Shown here: positions 17,333-24,599 of the stretch, in pieces
Position numbering within the stretch: the stretch's first letter is position 1
Layout of the letters: every line of letters starts with the position of its first letter
Assembly: GCF_014196125.1 (NCBI RefSeq)
Contig: NZ_JACIDA010000001.1
Span: 1,550,001 to 1,614,000 of the forward strand
From: Brevundimonas mediterranea
Lineage (GTDB): Bacteria > Pseudomonadota > Alphaproteobacteria > Caulobacterales > Caulobacteraceae
DNA length: 64,000 nucleotides
Direction of reading: 5' to 3'
Notes under the pieces: generated by a model
Told to the model about the DNA's origin: nothing
The model's input: only the letters and a program-made list of their open reading frames with translations
Databases searched by the model: none
Translations under genes and position numbers: made by a program

Positions 17333-17641
17333 CTACCGCCGACGCGTCAGCATCCCGACCAGCATCAGGCCCACGCCCGCCACCGACAGGGTCGTCACCA
17401 GCGGCCGCTTGCGCGCCTCGCCGGCCACGGCCCGCGCCTTGTCGCGATAATCGACCGGGGCCTTCTCAACCAGCCGGTCCACGGCGTCCATCGCCTTGCC
17501 GAAGGTGTCCAGCGACCGGCCCTTGGCGTCCTCAAACGCGCCTTCGACCTGCAGCTTCTGGTCGCCGACCAGCTTGCCAAAACCCTTTTTCGTCTTGCCG
17601 GTCGCCTGATACGCGGCGCCCTCGATCCGTTCGTCGGTCAT
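17333..17641 (-). CDS. CsbD-like stress protein with C-terminal membrane helix
   Basis: The 102-residue product starts with the CsbD pattern TDERIEGAAYQATGKTKKGFGKLVGD, followed by an amphipathic helical middle and a hydrophobic tail (VTTLSVAGVGLMLVGML) ending in RRR, a likely membrane anchor. The ATG at 17641 is favoured because GAGG lies 8 to 9 bases upstream; an in-frame ATG at 17650 has no such spacing. CsbD proteins are abundant under stress in many bacteria, but their action is not known. It converges with thrC. Confidence 0.82.
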   Translation of the reverse strand: MTDERIEGAAYQATGKTKKGFGKLVGDQKLQVEGAFEDAKGRSLDTFGKAMDAVDRLVEKAPVDYRDKARAVAGEARKRPLVTTLSVAGVGLMLVGMLTRRR

Positions 17642-17785
17642 GTCTCTCATCCTCGGGGAGCACGGCCCTCATGGCCGCGTGACGATGAAAATCCCGGAAC
17701 CCGCTTCCGTTCCAGCGACAATTTCACCGCCCCTCTCGGCGGGCATCTATGTCGGCCGATCACGCTCGAACGTTCTGATCTGAAT

Positions 17786-18841
17786 TTAGGGGGGCGATCC
17801 GCCCGAGTTTGTCCGCCGATCCCGCATCTCCTGGATCATCGCAACAAAAGTTTCGCGCGTTGGTCGAGGAAACAATAGCGTCTCGCCCTGGGTGACGCCG
17901 GAGACCACTCTGATGTCGGCCGAACCGTCGGCGTTGACCCTGTCGACCTCCAAGACGATGCCTCGTGGGTCGGACAGGCTTCCACGACCGTCCTTGTCCA
18001 ATTTTACGATCAGTTTTCCGATTTCGGTCAGCCCATCATCCGGCGGACCGGGGATGACGCGCACCAGTGCATTGCCACGTGTGGGCGCCGGCGAAGTCGC
18101 CACGCCCGCGCCCGTCAACAGGTCGAAAATGAGCTCGCCGTCGGTCAGTCGTCCATCGGCCTGTATGCGGCCCGACGCTGGACCATCGTATCGCACGACG
18201 ATCTTTTCGACGAACCGGTCCGGATCAACAGGGCGCGCATCAGTCTGGTAGGTGACGATGTCGCGCAGACGCTCGTCGTGACCAAGATTGCGGAACTGGT
18301 AACGGCTGTAAAAAATGAAGCCTTCGCCGCTGTTTTCCATCACCTTGTCAAAGGCGCCGTCGCTATCGGCGTCGCGATAGCAATAGATGTCGGAAGGCCA
18401 TCGCCAGTTCGGAAAATTGTCGTCGTTTCGCCAGCACCACCATTCGCCGGCCTCGCTGACGCCGCGCCATAACAGCGCGCCCGCCGGACCATATTTGCGA
18501 GCGTTGCGCGCCGGTGTGGCGATCGCGGCAAAGGCGGCAGGACGCACCGTCTGCTCGCTCACGATCATGCCGTGATCAATCCGCCGCGCCTGAACGTCGG
18601 CTGTGACGGGCGCATCAACGACAACGACCGCCTGTGGTATCGGCTTGCCGATCAGCGAGTCGATGCTTGCGCGCAGGGGCTCTGGAAGCTTGTCCCAAGT
18701 CAAGGGTCCGTCAGGCAGCGACGGACCATCAACAGGCTCCACAGCGGCCGGCGCAGCCGGCTCGACAGCCACGACCGGCGCCTCTTGCCCCGGCGCAGCG
18801 GTCATGAACACGCCGGCGAGAATCATGGAAATATGGATCAT
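17786..18841 (-). CDS. secreted protein with D-x-D-x-D-G motifs
   Basis: The 351-residue product has a short signal peptide (MIHISMILAGVFMTAAPG), a Pro/Ala/Val-rich linker to about residue 50, and an extracytoplasmic domain. It contains WWCWRNDD, IYCYRDADSDGAFDKV (a calcium-loop-like D-x-D-x-D-G) and a second acidic loop DKDGRGSLSD. It starts 2 bases after the stop of a gene encoding a related domain (shared C-Y-x-D-x-D-x-D-G-x-F), so the two are in one operon and probably arose by duplication. I do not recognise the family. Calcium binding is possible but unproven. Confidence 0.7.
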   Translation of the reverse strand: MIHISMILAGVFMTAAPGQEAPVVAVEPAAPAAVEPVDGPSLPDGPLTWDKLPEPLRASIDSLIGKPIPQAVVVVDAPVTADVQARRIDHGMIVSEQTVRPAAFAAIATPARNARKYGPAGALLWRGVSEAGEWWCWRNDDNFPNWRWPSDIYCYRDADSDGAFDKVMENSGEGFIFYSRYQFRNLGHDERLRDIVTYQTDARPVDPDRFVEKIVVRYDGPASGRIQADGRLTDGELIFDLLTGAGVATSPAPTRGNALVRVIPGPPDDGLTEIGKLIVKLDKDGRGSLSDPRGIVLEVDRVNADGSADIRVVSGVTQGETLLFPRPTRETFVAMIQEMRDRRTNSGGSPP

Positions 18842-18843
18842 GG

Positions 18844-19479
18844 TCAGCCCGGAATGAAGATAGGCGTGTAAGTGGTCGAACGCGTCACGCTCATCGCGAT
18901 ACGTTCGACTTGGGCGGGCGCCGAAGAAATTACACGGTAGCGGACCGCGTTGTCCTCACCCAAGCCCAGGATTTCGAGTTCCGCCCCCAGAACATGGATT
19001 CTGTTGGGTCGCTCAGGACCGAGAACGACAGTGTCGGCCCATCCGGCGATCGGCGTGGTGGGCGGATCCGCAGCGCGACCGACGCCGCCGGGATCGGCGC
19101 TTGCCCGAAATCCGCCCTTCACGGTCACCATAGTCACCGGCGGCGCCTCGGCCAACATGCCCGGCAACCGTCGGGTCTGCACGGTGGCCACAAGGGCGAA
19201 CTCAACGGATGGCCCTTCGGCGCCGGAAATCACGGTATAGGGCGCTGGCTCCGCCAAGGCCCGTCGCTCGCCCAATTCGAAAACGAACAAGGGCACGCCC
19301 AGGAATGGGGCGCCGGACAGCATGGCGCTCTCGAAACGCCCGTCACCGTCAATATCCTCGTAACAGACGAACTCATCCCCCGCCCACCAAGACGCCGTCG
19401 TCTCAGCCACGGCGCAATAGACCCAACCCGTCAGCGAATAGACGCCGAACATCGGTGTGCCTGCGGCGAACGACTTCAT
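18844..19479 (-). pseudogene. secreted-protein paralogue, 3' part of a frameshifted gene
   Basis: The 211-residue frame encodes the domain shared with the next gene, including FVCYEDIDGDGRFES and a Cys in WVYCAV, but it has no signal peptide. Its ATG at 19479 overlaps the stop of an 84-residue frame that does have one. Reading this frame upstream of the ATG gives ARLEAETPSLAGFRK, a plausible continuation of the protein. One extra G in the G5 run at about 19524-19528 would join the two frames. It may be a real frameshift, a sequencing error, or two coupled genes. Confidence 0.55.
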
Positions 19480-19730
19480 CTTTCGGAACCCGGCAAGGGA
19501 GGGAGTCTCCGCCTCCAGCCGGGCCCCCGGATCGACGTCGCCCGCTGGGTCAGCATCGGCTTGCCGCGTTGCACTGTCGCTTCTTCACCAACCGCAGGTC
19601 CGTGCGTGACTCCGGCGTGAATGATGAAGGGCGTCGAAACCGAGGTCTGTGTCTGCGCAAGGACCGCACAGGGCGCGCCCCAAAGCCCCACGGCCATAAC
19701 AGTCGCAACGACCAATGAACGAAACAACAT
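19476..19730 (-). pseudogene. signal-peptide-bearing 5' part of the frameshifted gene
   Basis: The 84-residue frame starts MLFRSLVVATVMAVGLWG and has a clear signal peptide ending near VLAQTQ. It continues with VTHGPAVGEEATVQRGKP, which resembles IDHGMIVSEQTVRP of the downstream paralogue, then degenerates into RGPGWRRRLPPLPG before stopping. The change of character after about residue 68 suggests the frame is lost in the GC run. Together with the following 211-residue frame it would make a protein of about 290 residues. Confidence 0.5.
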
Positions 19731-20246
19731 TCGGCAGCACCCCCAGAGAACCCCTGATTGCGACCTACCCCAACTGATGTTTGTCCGAAAGCTACAACTT
19801 TATGAGAGTTCGACGGCGAGCCTCCGTCCTTCGATCATTCGACGCCAACCCGCACGTCGAGCAAACAGGGCAGCGAAGCCCGAGTGGCGCCGTCGAGACC
19901 TGGCTCGCGCCCCGAGTCCGTTTCGGCGCCGTGACGGAGGGGCCTGGACCCGGATCCGGTGGGGGCGGAAAGAGCCCCCTTCGGCGTCGCCCTCCCCCGC
20001 GGGCGGGGAGGAGCCGGACTGAAAGTCGAGGCGCGAGCGGGATCAGGTCCGCCTGCCATCCCAATTCTTCAAACAATCCTTCGCCTTTTCAGACACCTGT
20101 CGTTCGACAAAACCTTTCGACCCGGCACCCGTCGAAACCGTGCCATCATGCGCTCACGGTCTTTGAAAACTGAATCCTCGCAACGCCCGCCCCCCTGGCC
20201 GCGTGGAAACTGCACCATATACACCCTGTTTTTCGCGAGGCCGCCC
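19731..20246. other. 516-bp gap without a supported gene
   Basis: No frame here shows convincing coding character on either strand. It holds the promoter side of the secreted-protein operon (next to 19730) and a GC hairpin near 19990-20020 (CTCCCC, CGCGGGC, GGGGAG). An AT-richer stretch at about 20040-20240 follows the stop of thrB. The base composition is uneven compared with the neighbouring genes. Confidence 0.6.
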
Positions 20247-21203
20247 TCACACCGTCTCCAGCGCGCGCCAGTGATCCATGCGGCGCAGGAAGACCGCCGG
20301 GTCCTTGGGCGTGACCAGTTTGGACGGGTCGTGGAAGATGCGGTCGTGCAGGCGGGTGACGGTGAACCTCAGGGCCGCCGCCTCGCCCAGGCGCGGCAGA
20401 GCCGACCGTTCGGCCTCGCTCAACGGCCGCACCGCCTCATAGCCGCGCTGGAAGGCGGCCAGGGCCTCGGGCATCGCCCGGCCCTCGGCGTCGAAGCCCC
20501 AGGCGGACAGGGCGATGGCCAGGTCGTAGACCAGGGGGCCGGTGCAGCCGAAATAGAAGTCGATCACGGCTGAAACCGCGCCGTCTTCGAACAGGATGTT
20601 GTCGGGGAAATAGTCGGCGTGAATGGCCCCCACTGGCAGATCATCCGTAAATGGATCATCCAGTCGCACCAGCGCCGCCTCGACCTGATCCAGCAACACC
20701 CGATCCTCGCCCGAGGCGCCCGCCGCGCACCGGTCCGCCAGCCGCCGCCACATCGCCGGCCCGACCGGATTCTCCCGCCGCCCGGCGAACCCGGACGCCG
20801 TCTGGTGCAGCCGCGCCAGCACCGCCCCTGCCGCCGCCTGATCGGCTTGCGACGGGGTACGCAGCCAGGCGCCTGTCTTCCATTCGATCACCGCCGCCGC
20901 CCGGCCGTTCACCCGGCCCAGCCAGCCGCCCGACCGGTCCTCGATCGGCGTCGGGCACGGAAAGCCCCGCCCCGCCAGATGGGCCGTCAGCCCCAGGCAG
21001 AAGGGCAGAGACGCCTCGTCCGTCCGCGCCTCGAACAGGGTCAGGACGAACCGTTTGCGGGTCACCCCGTCGTCGGTCTCCAGCCGATAGTTGGTGTTCT
21101 CCACCCCCTCGGCGATGGCGGTCAGTTCGACCACCTCGCCCAGGTCGTAGCCGGCCAGGAACCGCCTGGCCTCGTCCAGCGACACGGGGGTGAAGACGGC
21201 CAT
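20247..21203 (-). CDS. thrB: homoserine kinase, ThrB type II (kinase-like fold)
   Basis: The 318-residue enzyme phosphorylates homoserine for threonine synthesis. It belongs to the aminoglycoside-phosphotransferase-like ThrB class, not the GHMP class: AIAEGVENTNYRLETDDG at the N-terminus, catalytic GAIHADYFPDNILF (HxDxxxxN), and VIDFYFGCTGPLVYDLA for metal binding. It starts 3 bases after the thrA stop, so the two share a transcript and the attenuator upstream. Its product feeds ThrC at 15.8-17.2 kb. Confidence 0.93.
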   Translation of the reverse strand: MAVFTPVSLDEARRFLAGYDLGEVVELTAIAEGVENTNYRLETDDGVTRKRFVLTLFEARTDEASLPFCLGLTAHLAGRGFPCPTPIEDRSGGWLGRVNGRAAAVIEWKTGAWLRTPSQADQAAAGAVLARLHQTASGFAGRRENPVGPAMWRRLADRCAAGASGEDRVLLDQVEAALVRLDDPFTDDLPVGAIHADYFPDNILFEDGAVSAVIDFYFGCTGPLVYDLAIALSAWGFDAEGRAMPEALAAFQRGYEAVRPLSEAERSALPRLGEAAALRFTVTRLHDRIFHDPSKLVTPKDPAVFLRRMDHWRALETV

Positions 21204-21206
21204 GGC

Positions 21207-22943
21207 CTAGTTCAGGCCCGCGTCGGCGCGGCGGGCGCGCACGATCTCGGCCAGGTCGGCCATGATGCTCTCGGTCGTGGACCAGCGGCCCGCGCCCCGG
21301 CCCCGGCAGCGCCACACCCGCCCGTCGGCGCCGTACACCTTCAGGGCGTTGCCCTCGCCGCGCAAACTGGAGAACAGCGGGTCGCCGTGCTCGGCCGTCA
21401 ACTTGACCGATGGCGCGATGACCCCGTCCTTCAGATGGGCGGCGCCGATCTGGCGCACCCCGCCGTCGGCCGAGGTGGCCTCGGTCAGATGGTCGCGCGG
21501 CACCTCGCCGTCGGGCGAGCGGCCAAAGGCCTCGTGGCACAGCAGCCGCACCTTGGCGGCGGCGTCCAGCCCCTCCAGATCCGCCGACGGATCCTCCTCG
21601 GCGAACCCGGCCGCCCGGGCGTCGGCCAGGGCCTCGCCGAAGGCCGCGCCGTCGCCCAGCCGTTCCAGCATGAAGTTGACCGTGCCGTTCAGCACCGCCT
21701 CGAACCCGACCACCTCGCCGGCGGCGCGGGCCGCCCGCACGGTCTCGATCATCGGCGAACCGCCGCCGACCGAGGCCGACCAGAAGATCCGCCGGCCATG
21801 GGCCTTGGCCAGGTCCTGCAAGCCGCCGGGATCGCGGCTGACCGCCTGCTTGTTGGCGCTGGCCACGTCGCAGCCGGCCTCCAGCGCGGCGCGGATGACC
21901 GCATGACCCGCCTCGCCTTCCGACAGGGCCTCGAGCACGATGTCCGGCTTCTTGGCCCAGAGGACGGCAGGATCGGCGGTGAACAGGGACTGCGGACAGG
22001 CCACGTCGCGGACCTTCTTCGGATCGCGCACCAGCACCCCGACCACGTCATAGCGCGGATCGCTGAGCAGCCGGGCCAGGACCCCGCCGCCCACCACGCC
22101 GCACCCGGCGACCGCCACCTTTAGCGGCGGCAGGGCCGGGGCCGGTCCAGGCGGGGCCGACTTCTTGCCGATGACCGTGCCGTCGGCCCGGTCCAGGGCT
22201 GCGACCTCGATCTCCACGCCCCGGCTCTCGCCCAGGTCGATGGCGTCGTGCTGGACCAGGGCCCCGCCCAGCTTGCGCGCCACGTCCCAGGACGCCCGGC
22301 GATAGCGCAGGGCGGGGGCCGTCCGGTCGTTCGGATCATGGTCGTAAAGGCCGTCGACATCCTTCACCAGCCGCACCTTCTTCAGGCCCAGCTCGGCCGC
22401 GAGGAAGACCGCCGTCAGGTCCGATCCGCCTCGGCCCAGCAGGGCGATCCGCCCGTCCGGCCGCACCGCACCGAAGCCCGGCACCACCACCACTTCGTGC
22501 CGGTCCAGCGCCTGTTTCAGATGGTCGGGCCGCAGGCCGCAGGGGCGCGAATGCTCCGGCTCGCCCTCGGCGACGATGCCCAGCTCCCGCACCGACAGGG
22601 CGCAGGCGTCCAGGCCGATCCGGTCGCAGGCGATGGCCACCAGAGCCGCCGACTTCTCCTCGCCCAAGGCCACATAGCCGGGCAGCAGATCGTTGGAATG
22701 GGACAGGCCCAGGGCCCGCGCCTCGCCCAGCAGCCGGTCGGTCGCTCCGCCGAAGGCCGAGACCACCGCCACCACCTTCCGCCCGGCCCGCACATGGCCA
22801 TAGACGGCCGAGGCGACCAGGGGCGCCTCGGCCGGGCTGCGCAGGATCGACGAGCCGAACTTCAGCACCACCACCTCGGCGGCGGGCTGACTACTGGGAT
22901 CGAGATTCTCGGACTTCTCTACGACGGCGAGGGTGGCGGACAT
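21207..22943 (-). CDS. thrA: fused aspartokinase-homoserine dehydrogenase without ACT domains
   Basis: The 578-residue protein joins an amino-acid-kinase domain (about residues 24-262: VVVLKFGSSIL, GRGGSDLTAVF, LVKDVDGLYDHDP) directly to a homoserine dehydrogenase (about 274-578: VAVAGCGVVGGGV, SANKQAVS, LNGTVNFML). E. coli ThrA is about 820 residues because two ACT-like regulatory domains lie between the catalytic parts; here only a short Pro-rich linker (PPGPAPALPP) separates them. The kinase motif KFGSSIL departs from the usual KFGGTSV. Allosteric inhibition by threonine through ACT domains is therefore unlikely, and control may fall to the leader attenuator. Confidence 0.88.
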   Translation of the reverse strand: MSATLAVVEKSENLDPSSQPAAEVVVLKFGSSILRSPAEAPLVASAVYGHVRAGRKVVAVVSAFGGATDRLLGEARALGLSHSNDLLPGYVALGEEKSAALVAIACDRIGLDACALSVRELGIVAEGEPEHSRPCGLRPDHLKQALDRHEVVVVPGFGAVRPDGRIALLGRGGSDLTAVFLAAELGLKKVRLVKDVDGLYDHDPNDRTAPALRYRRASWDVARKLGGALVQHDAIDLGESRGVEIEVAALDRADGTVIGKKSAPPGPAPALPPLKVAVAGCGVVGGGVLARLLSDPRYDVVGVLVRDPKKVRDVACPQSLFTADPAVLWAKKPDIVLEALSEGEAGHAVIRAALEAGCDVASANKQAVSRDPGGLQDLAKAHGRRIFWSASVGGGSPMIETVRAARAAGEVVGFEAVLNGTVNFMLERLGDGAAFGEALADARAAGFAEEDPSADLEGLDAAAKVRLLCHEAFGRSPDGEVPRDHLTEATSADGGVRQIGAAHLKDGVIAPSVKLTAEHGDPLFSSLRGEGNALKVYGADGRVWRCRGRGAGRWSTTESIMADLAEIVRARRADAGLN

Positions 22944-22978
22944 TGGGGGTTCTCGGGATGTTCGAAGGGGGTGGGGTG

Positions 22979-23015
22979 AAAAAGAAAAACCCCGCCAGGC
23001 GGACCGGGCGGGGTT
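22979..23015 (-). terminator. attenuator terminator of the thr operon
   Basis: On the minus strand a stem of AACCCCGCC pairing with GGCGGGGTT (arms 23015-23007 and 22996-22988) is followed by a U-rich run (TTTTTCTTTTT in DNA). It lies between the leader peptide and the thrA start at 22943, so it would end transcription early when formed. Confidence 0.85.
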
Positions 23016-23063
23016 CGGGTTCTGCGGTTGCCGGGGTTCGGCGCGCTAAACTCGTCCCGCCCG
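23005..23063 (-). promoter_or_regulatory. candidate antiterminator pairing of the thr leader
   Basis: CGGGCGGG at the end of the leader-peptide coding region (plus-strand CCCGCCCG at 23056-23063) is complementary over 8 bp to CCCGCCCG in the 5' arm and loop of the terminator (plus-strand 23005-23012). Pairing would disrupt the terminator when the ribosome stalls at the upstream Thr codons, as in classical attenuators. Confidence 0.6.
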
Positions 23064-23108
23064 TAAGGGCATGGTGGTGGTGGTGGTGCCGGTGGCGCCA
23101 ATAATCAT
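23046..23108 (-). CDS. thrL: threonine-operon leader peptide
   Basis: This 20-residue ORF reads M-I-I-G-A-T-G, then five consecutive Thr, then M-P-L-R-A-G-R-V. It has six Thr codons, all ACC, and two Ile codons. It sits upstream of a U-tailed terminator and thrA-thrB, as the E. coli thr leader does, where Thr and Ile codons sense both amino acids. The ATG at 23108 lacks a strong ribosome site. The same frame is open back to a GTG at 23174, which would give a 42-residue leader, so the start is uncertain. Function as a sensor of charged tRNA is inferred from layout. Confidence 0.8.
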   Translation of the reverse strand: MIIGATGTTTTTMPLRAGRV

Positions 23109-23361
23109 GCCGAAACGCGTCGCGGCGAGGCCGGCGACGGTCGAAAGTTCGGCGATGAGGAAGTGCTGTTGCACAGGGCAGGTCCGGTTCAAATCTGAGC
23201 CTAGGGTGATCGGACCACCCCCACACTGTCAAGTCACATTGGATGATTTTTTCACGACAGCGCCTTTTGGGTCCGATTTAAGCCCCACGCCGCCAGCCGT
23301 CATCGCAACGGGGGTCGAATTTTTCGCTTGACCGGCGCCGTAGCTTTGATCAACGTAAAGT

Positions 23362-23478
23362 CACTCATCAAGACCGGCTGAGGGATTAGGCCCTTTGACG
23401 CCGGGGCAACCATCGGGTTTCACCACCCGAAACGGTGCCAACTCCTGCGGGGTCCTTCGGGGTCGCGAGAGATGAGTG
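23362..23478 (+). ncRNA. SAM-I (S-box) riboswitch aptamer
   Basis: The P1 stem CACTCATC (23362-23369) pairs perfectly with GATGAGTG (23471-23478). Between them are the S-box core elements in order: AAGACCGGC, GAGGGATTAGGCCC, GCCGGGGCAACC, a P3 hairpin (CGGGTTTCACCACCCG), GGTGCCAACTCCTGC, and the final GCGAGAGATGAG. These match the S-box pattern in sequence and spacing. It precedes metX, so SAM binding would lower metX-metB expression. Confidence 0.9.
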
Positions 23479-23548
23479 GAGCATCGGTCGAGTCGACGCT
23501 CCACGATCTGTCACCGCATCGAGCCTTGCTGAGGCGAGACCGATGCGG
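23476..23548 (+). promoter_or_regulatory. metX leader expression platform
   Basis: Two perfect hairpins follow the aptamer. GTGGAGC (23476-23482) pairs with GCTCCAC (23498-23504) and shares GTG with the 3' side of P1, so it competes with P1. CCGCATCG (23514-23521) pairs with CGATGCGG (23541-23548) and covers part of the GGAAG ribosome site of metX. There is no U-run, so control at translation initiation is more likely than termination. Confidence 0.55.
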
Positions 23549-23558
23549 AAGACGATTG

Positions 23559-24599
23559 ATGACCCTGGCTGAAACATCCCTGCTTGAAGAGCCCGCCTGT
23601 CGGCTAACGCCCTCGGCTGCGCCCGTTCGTGAACGCGGCGGCGCCCGCGACGTCATCGTCTCCATTCCCGCCGACTTCCGCCTGGCCTCGGGCGAAAAAC
23701 TGAGCCAGCCCAATATCGTGGGCCGCATCCACGGCCGCGCCGGCGCCCCCGTCGTCGTCGTCGCCGGCGGCATCTCGGCCGGCCGCTTCGTCCACCGCAC
23801 CGAGACCAACGGCCTGGGCTGGTGGTCCGGCGCCGTGTCGGTGCGCGGCCCCATCGACCTGAGCCGGCTCCAGGTTCTGGCGGTCGATTTCGCGCCGGGC
23901 GCGGAGTTTTCCGACACCCCCGTCACCATCACCACCCACGACCAGGCCCGCCTGCTGGCCCTGGTGCTGAACCATCTGAAGATCGAGCGGGTCGCGGCCT
24001 TCGTCGGCTGTTCCTACGGCGGCATGGTCGGTCTGGCCTTCGCCGAACTGTATCCCGACTGGGCCGAGCAACTGATCGTGGTCTCGGCCGCCCACCGCGC
24101 CCATCCCCAGGCCACCGCCTGGCGCGGCATCCAGCGCCGCATCCTTCAGTTCGCCGTCGCCGCCGGCCGCCCCGAGGAAGGCGTCGCCCTGGCCCGGGAA
24201 CTGGCCATGACCACCTATCGCACGGCCGAAGAGTTCAACGACCGGTTCGAGACCACCGCCCCAGACGCCGTCGGCGGCGCCTATCCCGTCTGCGACTATC
24301 TGACGGCGCGGGGCCAGGCCTACCGCACCCACACCACCCCGGCCCGCTGGCTGTCGATGTCCGATTCCCTGGACCGCCACAGCGTGACGCCCGAGGCCAT
24401 AACCACCCCCGTCACCCTGATCGGCTTCACCTCCGACCGGCTGGTGCCGATCGACGACATCCGCGAACTGGCCGCGCGGTTGCCGACCCTGTGGCGCTTC
24501 GTCGAGGCGCCCTCCCTGTATGGCCACGACGCCTTTCTGAAGGAGGACGCCTTCGTCGGCGACATCCTCCGCGCCGCTTTCAAGGACATCAAAGCATGA
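23559..24599 (+). CDS. metX: homoserine O-acyltransferase, MetX type
   Basis: The 346-residue alpha/beta-hydrolase-fold enzyme acylates homoserine in the first committed step to methionine. The nucleophile is Ser152 in VGCSYGGMVG; the Asp is in IGFTSDRLVP and the His in SLYGHDAFLKE. Sequence alone does not settle whether acetyl- or succinyl-CoA is used. The start at 23559 has GGAAG upstream; an ATG at 23472 lies inside the riboswitch P1 and is rejected. It overlaps metB by 3 bases and is divergent from the thr operon. Confidence 0.9.
   Translation: MTLAETSLLEEPACRLTPSAAPVRERGGARDVIVSIPADFRLASGEKLSQPNIVGRIHGRAGAPVVVVAGGISAGRFVHRTETNGLGWWSGAVSVRGPIDLSRLQVLAVDFAPGAEFSDTPVTITTHDQARLLALVLNHLKIERVAAFVGCSYGGMVGLAFAELYPDWAEQLIVVSAAHRAHPQATAWRGIQRRILQFAVAAGRPEEGVALARELAMTTYRTAEEFNDRFETTAPDAVGGAYPVCDYLTARGQAYRTHTTPARWLSMSDSLDRHSVTPEAITTPVTLIGFTSDRLVPIDDIRELAARLPTLWRFVEAPSLYGHDAFLKEDAFVGDILRAAFKDIKA

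Noticed and set aside
20155..20180. A sequence like the tail of an rRNA leader (CTTTGAAAACTGAATCC).
   Set aside because: No rRNA gene follows; the resemblance is a short chance match.
23227..23232. TTGACA on the minus strand as the thr promoter -35.
   Set aside because: No convincing -10 element follows at standard or Caulobacter-type spacing, so no promoter is called.
23472..23558. An earlier metX start at ATG 23472.
   Set aside because: That codon lies in the P1 stem of the riboswitch, and the extra 29 residues do not fit the family; ATG 23559 has a ribosome site.
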